From positions 120,001 through 184,000 of the forward strand of contig CAUYUJ010012158.1 in NCBI GenBank assembly GCA_963575745.1: DNA of 64,000 nucleotides, read 5' to 3'. The position numbers and the translations under genes were made by a program. Positions 21,101 through 29,589 of this stretch are shown here, piece by piece. The notes beneath the pieces are model-generated. The model worked only from the letters and a program-made list of their open reading frames with translations. It did not search any database and was not told the origin of the DNA. The DNA is from Prorocentrum cordatum (Eukaryota; Sar; Dinophyceae; Prorocentrales; Prorocentraceae). Position 1 is the stretch's first letter. Every line of letters begins with the position of its first letter.

Positions 21101-21728
21101 GTTTGCGAAGGAACCCGGCTGTAAGAGCCAGATGGGGCTTATGAGTATGATTACGGACACCCGAGTTTTGAAGGAGCTAACTGTATGCTGTCTAGTGGAG
21201 TTTCAGAGCAGTACTATTACACGAGTTGTTGGATCTACGATGGCCGCAGAGTCTGCGGCTATGTCCGTGGCTTTGGATCGGCAGCTTTACCTCAGGCTGC
21301 TGATTGAGGCAATCTTGTACGGGGAGCCGCCCTTGCAAGGGGACTGGAGGCTGGCGCTGAAGGTTCCAGGGGCGCTCGTGACGGATGCGAAGTCGCTCTA
21401 CGATCACACGTCCAAGATCGGGTCGATGCCGGTGTCTCGGCAGACCCTCATTGACTTGCTGGTGGCCAAGGATTTGATAGAGCAGGAGGCCATCAAGTTC
21501 AAGTGGCTGCCTAATAGCCACATGCTAGCGGATGTGCTGACAAAAGCTATGCAGCCTAACGAGGTACTATCGCAGTTCCTCCGCCACGGCCTGTTCAGCA
21601 TGGCGCCTACTGCTGAGCAAGAGGATGAGGAGGCACACCGTCTGCGGCTGCGCCGCGGACAGCGTGAGCGAGCCAAGGAGCGGAAGGCCCAGCGTCGGGT
21701 CGCCGTTCCAGGGCCTGCGAGCCCGTGA
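15111..21728 (+). CDS. Copia Pol polyprotein (PR-IN-RT-RH)
   Basis: 2205 codons in the gag frame. ATG 15111 has G at -3 and +4 and may serve as a start if the upstream TAGs are not read through. Order: a Cys/His cluster at ~279-315 (CVHP...CKKC); aspartic protease IDTG near 403; a methyltransferase-like region ~676-870; integrase with HRGLGH...CPTC (~966-1003) and acidic triad D1030, D1089, E1124; an IN C-terminal fold with RWRGPATVI; a linker; reverse transcriptase with FDVATAFLSG (D1735) and HVDG at 1831-1834; RNase H with MDAS (D1995), AAES, VTDAKSLYD and HMLADVLTKAM. Canonical copia RT has Tyr-x-Asp-Asp; here the second Asp is Gly (GGC, one change from GAC). The products would cleave the polyprotein, copy RNA to DNA and integrate it. 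No frameshift occurs over 6.6 kb. Confidence 0.92.
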   Translation: MDEIFCSWYPRQDIFRDYLTPPATIHFITKNDRIVRLNLYTRRCEKPDFSLSSGPARAHPVYVVEASAKGTSKTKEFPDGAVPGLTSAAPTGEAAAAPKEEGWVMAGASEEVRKSEEKKRLEVLQRDKAELLDRLALIEKQEMEMHARLNPGEVYDGLQKRREQAPLPGRSQPTSPEQQGVGSVWKNMEAIRRRVHLPAPPGAASSGAPAAATASPAASGVPRVVTASGRSYVMSVGATQSDLEKQQMHRAMYDSQFDGERLVPGPKAKFDPELMQQQAECVHPVGELKWQSNGTVIFAKCKKCSLKSVIHCTLEKPKKDEGEPSKNTPDGAVPGLTSAAPTGEDVAVKGGADPWAAKGADPWAAKGGSAARMVTTREECPRKVVDEQSVMLVVLPAGLAMIDTGCKRAVGGRPWHVELQKTLDAMGVPYHSINQREYFKFGPGVPLLSERAWCYTVGINGTQGEVVISEVDAEVPGLIGPDEMAEWDAAISFRSGTFTANGVTKPLVPAASGHPCVSLLDFPAPVTSAFPVGQSEEQDELADEMFSGTASHEEKDERSVAETVEEEDTHDSDSNDGQDAGDSELSTSHYHTSDPESAETASSDEEVFMENADNEVFMTKGARRHVQSNLKELEVLMTEEMANRKLRADQQEQGALRYYQEERALPFQKETRRRPGPWRIVEVFAWACQLTILAASMGWDAHQPIAAPEFDLLTVQGRNEARAYLVAVDPDFVALSPPPTAWSRMQSVDQRRPMRVRRQRRERTEYRMLLSFTDEVMQWQAARGRAAMVMDHAQSTIWSQPPVSATKSNPAFEDAICLKDTTRVLANPGVCTAVRGSCAEEFGTAVMSGAADHLAWQFENSSFPAAQLPDPTEEPRSYGPEPAEHGHGEVPRDVSERPEWGKTPQEVRAEIREALQKTVKEESMQHPAEEEEVAASWSEMELPEVVRQDIMMKIPRSTRRAVRKAHRGLGHPSRPTFIQMLRLGGATPNALAYAKHWQCPTCAESEAPPRPVQGTAVVRPFGFNVTVVIDVKYLRDAANEQLVVLSMVDAGTGWHCACLLKNRTAKHVARQIMNEWFKHYGVPENIVIDQGGEFEGYFNALMEQFGINTKTTGAHAAWQHGLAERHGGLLGTIWGKVVHEFHVQGKSMSTVALAAIINAKNSTISRNGLTPEQAVFGRILNFTEVTNRDDDEVLMSVLGAKGIAWRSSQIRTAAKMMLLERDATDKVRRALLRQAPTVVGDLCPGSRVYFWAPNPFKGRRRQDPERWRGPATVIAKESNSRCYVSWRGHVLLVAREQLRHASSQGAAAAESIQTDVRLTQQRDDRAYHDVVDVTPKVKVQKVKKTFLKKERDRHGELEGSRQPRVDLRALGAIEAQAEEEEPPEQQQLPQLPPPKRGRSRSPPGRISSEMYPKASLGVSGSGGPSVPPIPRDDFELERKRKFLVDDVPICIKKTRLQAAPTSGLPALREVAMNAVARSGPQEWFDQNALDGVSTLVQKVARGVRVHREPRRRLYDHDRHRECNRLSVMLSATGQCAYKDDGANRANERNKDSWVGLTLFYHDKPDAHAQGVYYLDTPEGLVRQPMTYEEWINVSSVYDAWLQEARYEHDVFALVMKQNAKELDPRHFNQHEKAKFDEADAAEWRQWIANNTVELVTEEEEKSIPKDKIISVPMRSVRTNRGRGLELEAKSRLIIPGHLDPQLGLFRTDSPTTSPLAVLVCASITMAMDWTFECFDVATAFLSGLKLERELYVRAPKDGLPAVDGAGWPAVRPYALLRLLKGAYGLTEAPRLWYLRARQVLTDEVGFVELRCARAVFVYRMNDKLIAMLTLHVDGGMLFGDPRDPQYQEVKANINSRFNIKHWKKGNDKEAVAYLGEEWWRHPDHIEISMHEYIGKLTKHPLARGDNEEREMTPEEHHDYRSLLQKVRWPVARVVPQLAYSVSALAQKDPKGRRLLHLRVLNGIIDRLQDYDKSGLATLQIRRVDIERLQVLTLMDASFAKEPGCKSQMGLMSMITDTRVLKELTVCCLVEFQSSTITRVVGSTMAAESAAMSVALDRQLYLRLLIEAILYGEPPLQGDWRLALKVPGALVTDAKSLYDHTSKIGSMPVSRQTLIDLLVAKDLIEQEAIKFKWLPNSHMLADVLTKAMQPNEVLSQFLRHGLFSMAPTAEQEDEEAHRLRLRRGQRERAKERKAQRRVAVPGPASP

Positions 21729-22055
21729 GTCCTGATTGCAGCTGCTGATGGACCTAGTGAGGGCTACGGTGATGTATGCATATCTTTTGAGTTGATCGTC
21801 TGGAGTAGTGTATCCAGATATTCATATTCTTGTATTTATATTTGAGCCTCAGGCCGCACCTTGCTCGAGGTGTCTCATGCATATCTTTTGAGTTGACAGT
21901 CTGGATTGGTGAATCTAGACATTCATATTTATATTTCGAGCCTCAGGCCGCATCTGCTTGAGGTGTTTCGGCCTGTGGGCTGATATACATTATAATTGCG
22001 TGCAGCGTTGCCCTTTCAGAGGGAGCGGCATCGGGGCAGCATTGTACTCACCCAG
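21729..22055 (+). repeat. Copia 3' non-coding region with ~100-bp tandem duplication
   Basis: ATGCATATCTTTTGAGTTGA occurs at 21776 and 21877, and GAGCCTCAGGCCGCA follows in both copies, so a ~101-bp unit is duplicated. No purine tract abuts the 3' LTR. The nearest candidate is AGAGGGAGCGG at about 22018-22028, ~28 bp away. Confidence 0.8.
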
Positions 22056-22238
22056 TGTGAAGAGTGCACTCCCCTGCCCCTCTGCCGCCCGTGCCACCAT
22101 GTGTGTATGTTGTACACGCTTGTCTTGTTTTGTGGCATGCACGCTGCCCGCCGCTGTTTTGGCCCTAGTCCTAGGGCCCTGGGACGCACCCGCAGTTTCG
22201 ACCGCCGCGCGGTCCGAGCGAAAACAACTGCACTGACA
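22056..22238 (+). repeat. 3' LTR of copia element
   Basis: 183 bp with TG...CA ends, followed by the GTGCC target duplication. It carries one extra GT in ATGTGTGTATG relative to the 5' LTR. Confidence 0.93.
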
Positions 22239-22243
22239 GTGCC

Positions 22244-23640
22244 CTCATTTCTTCGAAGGCCAACACAGCAGGTTCTCAGAGCCTTGTTTGACATATTCTG
22301 GCAGTTTTGGTGTGTATCTTTGCATTCAAGAGGTACGCGTGGTGTTTTCGCACAGTCGGAAACAGAGGTGTCGTTCGTGACAGCGTCGGCCTACCCCGTG
22401 TGGTTGGTTGTGGTAGGTCTTGAAGAGGATAGCCAACCACACGCCGAAACGTTGAAGACGGACTGGACCAGGGGTGCCAGAAAGAGTGGGCATACTCAGT
22501 CCTAGACCAGAAAGGTGACCAAAGGAAGTTGCGCAGTCAACTGCTTCTCGGCGACCCTGGCGCGGCATAGCCGTTGCCAGGCGAGCCTGAGGCGGGTGTA
22601 CAAAAAATGCCTTGTAGGTTACACTAATATGGATATGCTTGGCGAGTGACTGAAAGAGGGGTGGCGGCGGAAGTGGAGGAGGAGGAGAACGCGGGGTAGG
22701 GTCCCGCCCGCGCCGAGGGCCTGTCTGGGAGCCCGCTGGTCACGGTCAAGAACACGTTCCTGCACGTGGACGTCGGGAAGCCCGCGTCCGGCCTGAAGCA
22801 GGCGGGCCGGGCTTTGGCGACGCGCCATCGGGGGTTGCCAAAAGGTGCCCCTGGCCCAAAATGCCCCCAACTTTTCGTTCGATGTTGGAGCCCCTGGGTC
22901 CCTTTGGGCCTCGTGATGGGGGGCGCTGGAGGCCGCAGGGGCCTCCTTGGAAGTCCTGGGGGGGCCCTGGGCCAGGGGCGCTTCGAACATCACCCGACTC
23001 CGAAGGGGGAGGTGGGAAGAGACAAACTTTTTTTTCTGAAGGTCTCGGGGCTTCGGAATTTGGTTGGGGCACGTGCCGTCAGAAGGCGCACATCATTCCG
23101 AGCCTTCTGCGCGTGTGTTTTGGGAAACCAGCGTCTAGCCTGAAGCGGGCGGACCAGGTTGGCTGCGGTATATGTATTCCGCCTCCTCATCCTCCTTCTC
23201 CTGCTCCTGCTCCTTTGCTGTTCAGAGGAAGACAAGGTAACTACCGATGCCGCTGCCTACCCTTCTCTCGTCGCCAGGGCCGGATTCGCTTCGAAACCCA
23301 GGTCGGAACGCAACGGTACCAGTGCCAGATCTACCACGATATGACCGTTTTCATAGGGTAGAGGGAAACAATTCGTGAACATCCCCCTTGCTCCCAAAAC
23401 TCAAAGTTGGCACGCGCGGGGGAGACTGCGGTCGAGGTGCAACTCATCAGACCCACCGCCAATTTTGAACATTGGGGGGAGGGGGAGGCGTTCATAGATG
23501 AATGTGGCCTCTTGGGCCCGTTATCGAGATCCCGGACAATCAGAATTATAGCCGAAGTGCAGTATCCCCAAACAGGGTTTTTAGACCCACTGCGGTTTCC
23601 AAGGTCGATTGCGTGCCCGTCCAGTGCGGGCTGGCATGGC
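22244..23640. other. Sequence without a recognisable gene
   Basis: GTGTGGTTGG (22398-22407) and CCAACCACAC (22433-22442) form a perfect 10-bp inverted repeat with a 25-nt loop. A ~45-bp segment (GCCTGAAGCAGGCGGGCC near 22790) recurs diverged near 23138, 349 bp on. Open frames are short or GC-driven. Confidence 0.5.
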
Positions 23641-23649
23641 ATGTTAAAA

Positions 23650-23742
23650 CATGCCTCCTCCTCCTCCTCCTCCTCCTCCTCCTGCTCCTCCTGCTCCTCC
23701 TCCTCCTCCTCCACCTCCTCCTCCTCCACCACCTCTTCATCC
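23650..23742. repeat. CTC microsatellite
   Basis: A run of CTCCTC with TGC and CCA interruptions. Confidence 0.9.
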
Positions 23743-23754
23743 AGAACGGCATCT

Positions 23755-26370
23755 CGGAGCCCAGAGTTGCGAGGATGTCTCCAGCGTAACGGGCTGGACC
23801 ACCTCGCGCGCGGCATTTCGGACCCCAGAGTTGCGACGATGTCTCGGGCGAAACGTGCTGCGAGGAAGTCTCAGGCGAAACGGGCCGGACCACCTCGAGC
23901 GCGGCGTCTCAGAGCTCCGAGTTGCGGGGGCTCCTGGTCCTGGGACCTCCTGGTGACCTCTGGGGTTCTCCTGGCCCCTGTCCTGGGTCCTGGACCCCAC
24001 CTCGGGCTTCCTGAAGCCTCTTGGGGCTCGACCAGGAAAAATCAACGAATCGACACCGGATGTGGATGTGTATTAACTTGACACGTTCTGAGAGGGGGCC
24101 TCCTGGGGCCTCCTGGGAGCCTCCTGGGAATCTCCTGGGGACCCCTGGGGCCTGTCCTGGGCGTCCTGCGGCCTCCTGAAGGTCTCTGGGGCCTCCTGGG
24201 AGCCACATGTGGTCTTCTGGGCCCCCAGGCTGGATCACCTCTTGCGCAGCATCTGAGAGCTCAGAGTTGCGAGAATGTCTTGTGCGAAACGGGCCGGACC
24301 ACCTTGCGCAGGGCATCTCAGAGCTCAGAGTTGCGAGGATGTCTCAGGCGAGATGGGCCGGACCACCTCGCGCAGGCATCTCGGAGCCCAAAGTTGCGAG
24401 GATGTCTCCAGCGTCACGGGCTGGACCACCTCGCGCGCGGCATTTCGGACCCCAGAGTTGCGACGATGTCTCGGGCGAAACGTGCTGCGAGGAAGTCTCA
24501 GGCGAAACGGGCCGGACCACCTCGAGCGCGGCGTCTCAGAGCTCCGAGTTGCGGGGGCCTCCTGGGGCCTCCTGGGGACCTCCTGGTGACCTCCTGGGGC
24601 TTCCTCCTGGGCCTCCTGTGGCCTCCTGGACCCCACCTGGGGCCCTGAAGCCTCTTGGGGCTCCCAGGGGGGGATATCTAACATGTGGCCGTCGGGGCCC
24701 CCAAAAATGGGGAGGGGGCCACAAGAGCAGGAAAAATCAACGAATCGACACCGGATGTGTATTAACTGGACACGTTCTGATAGGGGGCCTCCTGGGGCCT
24801 CTTGGGAATCTCCTGCGGACCCTGGGCCTGTTCTGGGCGACCTGCTAACCTCCTGAAGCTTTCTGGGGCCTCCTGGGGCTCCCAGGGTCCCAGGGGAGAT
24901 ATGTAACATGTGGTCTTCTGGGCCCCCAGGCTGGACCACCTCTTGCGCAGCATCTGAGAGCTTGAAGTTGCGAGAATGTCTCAGGCGAAACGGGCCGGAC
25001 CACCTTGCGCACGGCATCCCAGAGCTCAGAGTTGCGAGGATGTCTCAGGCGAAACGGGCCGGACCACCTCGCGCAGGGCATCTGGGAGCTCAGAGTTGCG
25101 AGGATGTCTCTGGCGAAACGGGCTGGACCACCTCGCGCGCGGCATCTCGGACCCCAGAGTTGCGACGATGTCTCGGGCGAAACGTGCTGCGAGGAAGTCT
25201 CAGGCGAAACGGGCCGGACCACCTCGAGCGCGGCGTCTCAGAGCTCCGAGTTGCGGGGGCCTCCTGGGGCCTCCTGGGGCCTCCTGGTGACCTCCTGGGG
25301 CTTCCTCCTGGGCCTCCTGTGGCCTCCTGGACCCCACCTGGGGCTTCCTGAAGCCTCTTGGGGCTCCCAGGGGGGGATATCTAACATGTGGCCGTCGGGG
25401 CCCCCAAAAATGGGGAGGGGGGCCACAAGAGCAGGAAAAATCAACGAATCGACACCGGATGTGTATTAACTTGACACGTTCTGATAGGGGGCCTCCTGGG
25501 CCTCCTGGGAGCCTCCTGGGAATCTCCTGCGGACCCCTGGGGCCTGTCCTGGGCGTCCTGCTGCCCTCCTGGAGCTCTCTGGGGCCTCCTGGGGCTCCCA
25601 GGGTCCCAGGGGGGATATGTAACATGTGGTCTTCTGGGCCCCCAGGCTGGACCACCTCTTGCGCGGCCTCTGGGAGCTCAGAGTTGCGAGAATGTCTTGT
25701 GCGAAACAGGCCGGACCACCTTGCGCACGGCAACTCAGCTCAGAGTTGCGAGGATGTCTCAGGCGAGACGGGCCGGACCACCTCGCGCAGGGCATCTCAG
25801 AGCTCAGAAGTTCGAGGATGTCTCAGGCGGGCTCCCAGGGTCCCATGGAGGATATGTAACATGTGGTCTTCTGGGCCCCCAGGCTGGACCACCTCTTGCG
25901 CGGCATCTGGGAGCTCAGAGTTGCGAGAATGTCTCGTGCGAAACGGGCCGGACCACCTTGCGCACGGCATCTCAGAGCTCAGAGTTGCGAGGATGTCTCA
26001 GGCGAAACGGGCCGGACCACCTCTCGCGCGGCATCTCCGAGGTCAGAGTTTCGAGGATGTCTCAGGCGAAACGGGCCGGACCACCTCGCGCAGGGCATCT
26101 CAGAGCTCAGAGTTTCGAGGATGGCTCAGGCGAAACGGCCCGGACCACCTCTCGCACGGCACCTCGGGGCTCAGAGCTTCGAGGATGTCTCAAGCGAAAC
26201 GGCCTGGACCACCTCTCGCGCGGCGTCCCGGAGCGCAATTTTTCCAGGATGTCTCAGGCGAAACGGCCAATCCCGGCCAACTCAGAAACGAGAGTTGTGA
26301 GGATGTCTCAAGCGAACCGGCCCGGACCATCAATTTTTTGTGAGGATGTCTCTGCTCCGACTTCCCTCGG
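23755..26370. repeat. Satellite array: ~64-bp monomers in ~700-bp higher-order units
   Basis: The monomer contains AGAGTTGCGAGGATGTCTC, GGCGAAACGGGCCGGACC and ACCTCGCGC, spaced 58-68 bp apart. Monomer blocks alternate with GGCCTCCTGGG minisatellite and a spacer containing ATCAACGAATCGACACCGG. That spacer occurs at 24041, 24736 and 25440, so higher-order units are 695 and 704 bp. A diagnostic monomer (CGACGATGTCTCGGGCG, then GTGCTGCGAGGAAG) occurs once per unit near 23830, 24465 and 25165. From 25480 to 26370 the array is monomers only, more diverged. A 64-bp period is not divisible by three, so the long open frames across the array are not conserved coding. Confidence 0.9.
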
Positions 26371-26595
26371 CCGGAGTTAGCTTCTATCACAACAGCACCC
26401 CGTTCAGCAAGCTGTTTGGGGAACAAGTTCAAGCACACCAAAAAGCACCCTGAGAAGAGGTCGGAACGTATGCGCGCAATGAAAAACATATCGGTGGATG
26501 TCAGTGTTTTCCTCTGCCCCTACCTCGGCTGCCTTCTTCTCTTCCGTATCGTCCCCCGCTCCTTGGCAGACGAGGGTTCCAACTGGTCAACGAAG
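26371..26595. other. Unique sequence, no gene seen
   Basis: An open frame passes through into the GGA tract, but I recognise nothing in it. Confidence 0.4.
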
Positions 26596-26775
26596 AGGAA
26601 GAGGAGGAAGAGGAGGAAAAGGAGGAGGAGGAGGAGGAGGAGGAGGAGGAGGAGGAGGCGGCTTAGGAGGCATAGTCATCAGTGGTGGGGGAAGAGAAAG
26701 AGGACGAGAAGAGAGGAGGAGGAGGAGGAGGAGGAGGAGGGGAGGAGGAGAGGAGAGAAGAAGAAGAGGGGACCC
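26596..26775. repeat. GGA/GAG tract (left arm)
   Basis: Near-pure purine + strand, complementary in character to 26880-27206. Confidence 0.85.
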
Positions 26776-26879
26776 CGAATGCGGCACAGGTGAGCACCTG
26801 GGGTGGCGCCCTCTGCACCAGCGACGACGAGGACACCGCGGAGGGTGCGCCCGCGGACAGCAGGCCGCGCCCCCCTCTC

Positions 26880-27206
26880 ATCCTCCTCATCCCCTCCTCC
26901 TCCTCCTCTCCTCCACCTCCTCTCCCCTCCTCCTCCCTCCTCCTCCCTCCTCCTCCCTCCTCCTCCCTCCTCCTCCTCCTCTCCCTCCTCCTCCTCCCTC
27001 CTCCTCCCTCCTCCTCCTCCTCCTCCCTCCTCCTCCTCCTCCTCCCTCCTCCCCCTCCTCCTCCTCCTCCTCCGCCTCCTCCTCCTCCTCCATCCTCTTC
27101 CTCCTCCTCCTCCTCCTCCTCTTCTCCTCCTCCTCCTCCTCCTCCTCCTCCTCTTCCTCTTCCTCCTCCTCTTCCTCTTCCTCATCCTCCTCCTCCTGCG
27201 CACATC
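26880..27206. repeat. TCC/CTC tract (right arm)
   Basis: Near-pure pyrimidine + strand of 327 bp. It lies 104 bp from the GGA tract, so the two can pair as an imperfect inverted repeat. Confidence 0.85.
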
Positions 27207-27640
27207 CCTGAAGACAAAGTGTCGTGGTGTCAACCATGCATATGCACAAAGATCAAACACCGAGCACGGGTGGCCTGGTACATCACCAGGGCGTTCCCGC
27301 CACCCCGTATGGGTTAAGTGGCATGGAGAAGCGGGACAACAGCGCAACGGATGGTTCGTCGCATGGTGGGTGGCCAATTGTAAGCTCCACCACAGCGACG
27401 AGTCTCTCTGCTAGAAACTCGTAGAGCGAATCATGGGAGACAACATTAATAATCCCTGTGATATGTCTCCAGTGCAGAGTATATTCAGACACGCCTACAC
27501 AAAATACAGAAATTGCGCTGCCTTGCGTGCAGTGCTGGATCTCAAGAGAGCTTCACCTCCTCCTCCTCCTCCTCCTCCTCTTCCGCCTCCTCCTCCTCGT
27601 CCTCCTCCTCCTCCTCGCGTGGCGTGGCGGTGCTCGCCAT
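27207..27640. other. Short unique stretch then CTC tract
   Basis: 27207-27545 is unique sequence without a recognised gene. 27552-27622 is (CTC)n. Composition rises sharply in GC from about 27630, where the LINE-like region begins. Confidence 0.5.
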
Positions 27641-27779
27641 CCCCCGCCAGCGCGGCCGCCTGGTGGCCGCCGCGGCGCTCCTGGACAGCCACCCCAGCTC
27701 GGCGGCGCCGGCCCCCGCGCGCCAGGCGGGCGACGGCGGGGGCGGCATGGCGGCCGCGAGCGGCGCCGCCAGCGGCCGC

Positions 27780-29062
27780 GGCGGCCACGCGTGCGCCCAC
27801 TGTGTGTGCCGAAAGCATGAGCCATGGAGGACATGGTGCTACCACTGCAGGCACCCGCTGCAACTGGTGCCTGCGCGGGTTGCTGTTACTCGCGGCGCTG
27901 TTGGGCGCCGCCGATCCACCAGCAGGGATCGCACCGGCGCCCGCGAGCCGCCCTAGCGCCAGGACGCCGTCGGCGGGCGCGGCGGAGCGCCGCGCGGGCG
28001 GCCGGCCGCTCTGGTCGCAGAGGCGGCAGGCCGCCAGCGCAGCGGCGGCCAGGGAGTCCGCATCGTGGACGTGGCTCAGGCCCCGGAGCCCGACGCGGAC
28101 CTGAGGAGGTCAAGCTGGCCCAGCTGGTGGACTCCCCCGTTTGTCGGGAGACGAGCCAGCAGAGGCCAAGTACAGGCAGCAGCTGGACGCCCTCCGCGCC
28201 CAGCGCCTGGCCAGGCCCCTCTCTGTGGCCGAGGCGGGCGCTGCAAGGGACGCTGCCGAGGCGGCCCTGGACGAGGCCCTGGCGGAGGCGGAGGAGCCCC
28301 AGCTGCGCCTGGGCCAGGCCGCGGAGCGCGTGTCCAAGTGCACCGCCGCCCTGGACAGCGCGCAGGCGGTGCACGCGAGCGCGGCGCAGGCCCTGGCGGG
28401 GGGCACAGCGGCCCCGGCAACGGCGCCTGCGCGCGAGGACGACGTGCCCAAGCTCAGCGTCAAAGCGATCCTCGCTGGCACGGCGGCGCGGGCATTGGAC
28501 GACGAAGGGCTCTTCGGCCTGGGGTCCCTGGAGGACTGCGAGGTCGAGGAGAGCGACCGCCAGGAGGCCCAGCGGCGCCGTGAGGAGCTGCAGACGCGGT
28601 TCGCGGCCATGGCGCGGGAGGCCCTTTGCCAGTTCAAGGCCGAAGCCGAGACGCCGGAGAAGGCGCACCGTGAGCTGCGGGAGCGCCTCAAGTCCAAGAA
28701 GAGGAGCACCTCGGCCCCCCCGCGGCAGGAGGCGGCGCCTGCAGCGGGCCAGCCAGCGGCTGAGGGAGCGGCAGCGCCTGCGGCTGCAGCAGCGGCCCCC
28801 GCCGCGGCGCCCCCTGCCGCCGCCGCTGCCGTTCGCGGTCAGCAGGGGGCCCCCGCCCAGGCCTCGCAGGCGGCTCCGCGCGTTGCCCCTGCTGCCGCTG
28901 CAGGGGCCGCGCGCGGGGGCCGTGGCGGCAGAGGTGCTGGAGGCGGGCCGCCAGCGCCCGGCTGCCGCCGCGGCCAGCGGGGCAGCGGCCGGCAAGGGGC
29001 GCGCAACCAGCAAGGCGGCGGCGGCCCCCGTGGGCGACGACGAGGACCAGTCGAGCCATTGA
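27780..29062 (+). pseudogene. LINE ORF1-like: zinc motif plus coiled coil
   Basis: A Cys cluster, CAHCVCRKHEPWRTWCYHC, at 27790-27850 has the zinc-ribbon look seen at the start of dinoflagellate LINE proteins. It is followed in another frame (open from 28105) by a long Ala/Glu/Arg/Leu helix: KYRQQLDALRAQRLARPL, then AEAALDEALAEAEEPQLRL (28165-28400). A second charged helix follows (28540-28690). An Ala/Pro/Gly/Arg-rich tail reaches about 29060. Coiled-coil ORF1 proteins bind and chaperone element RNA. At least one frameshift separates zinc motif and coil. No start codon can be fixed. Confidence 0.5.
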
Positions 29063-29174
29063 CACAGTCTCGACAACAGCGGGCCAAAGCTCCGACGGTT
29101 TTGAGGCGGCCCTCGAGCGCGGCGCCCAGCGGCGCGGTAGCGTTCGGCGGGGGCGCCTGCGCGGGCGGGGCGCA

Positions 29175-29430
29175 GTGCACAGTCGTAGTCGCATCCTGCG
29201 GGCCCTGGACTACATGTACTCGACGGGGGGGTGCACGTTCATGAAGGATGACCTCCAGTGCGGCGCAGGCCCCGCCTGCGAGTCGGACGCCATCGGCAGG
29301 TGGCAGAGGCCCACCTGGTGCTGCGAGGACAGCGACTACGTCTACGGCGACGCCCTCATCTACGAAGACACCTGCGGGCTTGCCCGCCTCCAGCTCGCGA
29401 GATGGGACGCCGCCGCTGGACAGGCTCCAT
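29175..29430 (+). other. Cys-rich open segment, unknown
   Basis: The + frame from ATG 29175 encodes YMYSTGGCTFMKDDLQC, then CESDAIGRWQRPTWCC and YVYGDALIYEDTC. It is non-repetitive, Cys- and aromatic-rich, and unlike the Arg/Ala-rich surroundings. Two possibilities are a diverged part of the LINE or an unrelated exon caught between LINE parts. No family is recognised. Confidence 0.3.
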
Positions 29431-29589
29431 CCCCTCTCGGCCCCCCCCCCCGCGGCGCCACCCCCAATCTCGACGACGTGGGTGGCGGGCGAAGCGGGCG
29501 CCGGCCATGCGCTTCAACTTCAGGGGCGACGCGTGGCGCGACGGCTCGTTCAGCTCTACGTCGGGCACCACCTTGACTGGCCCCTCTCG

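Larger units (their letters stand above)
12463..22238 (+). mobile_element. Complete Ty1/copia LTR retrotransposon
   Basis: A 9.8-kb element. The two LTRs (12463-12643 and 22056-22238) begin TGTGAA and end CTGACA. GTGCC occurs directly before the 5' LTR (12458-12462) and directly after the 3' LTR (22239-22243), a perfect 5-bp target-site duplication. The internal order is primer binding site, gag, protease, methyltransferase-like region, integrase, reverse transcriptase, RNase H; integrase before RT defines Ty1/copia. LTRs differ at four positions plus one 2-bp GT indel, so insertion is recent. Gag and pol are in the same frame, broken by TAG at 14982-14984 and 15045-15047. Point changes at conserved positions suggest this copy is not autonomous. 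Confidence 0.95.

Noticed and set aside
24207-26380. Long frames across the satellite (213, 230, 294 aa)
   Set aside because: The 64-bp monomer is not a multiple of three, so the same DNA is read in all frames; it is repeat sequence, not a gene.
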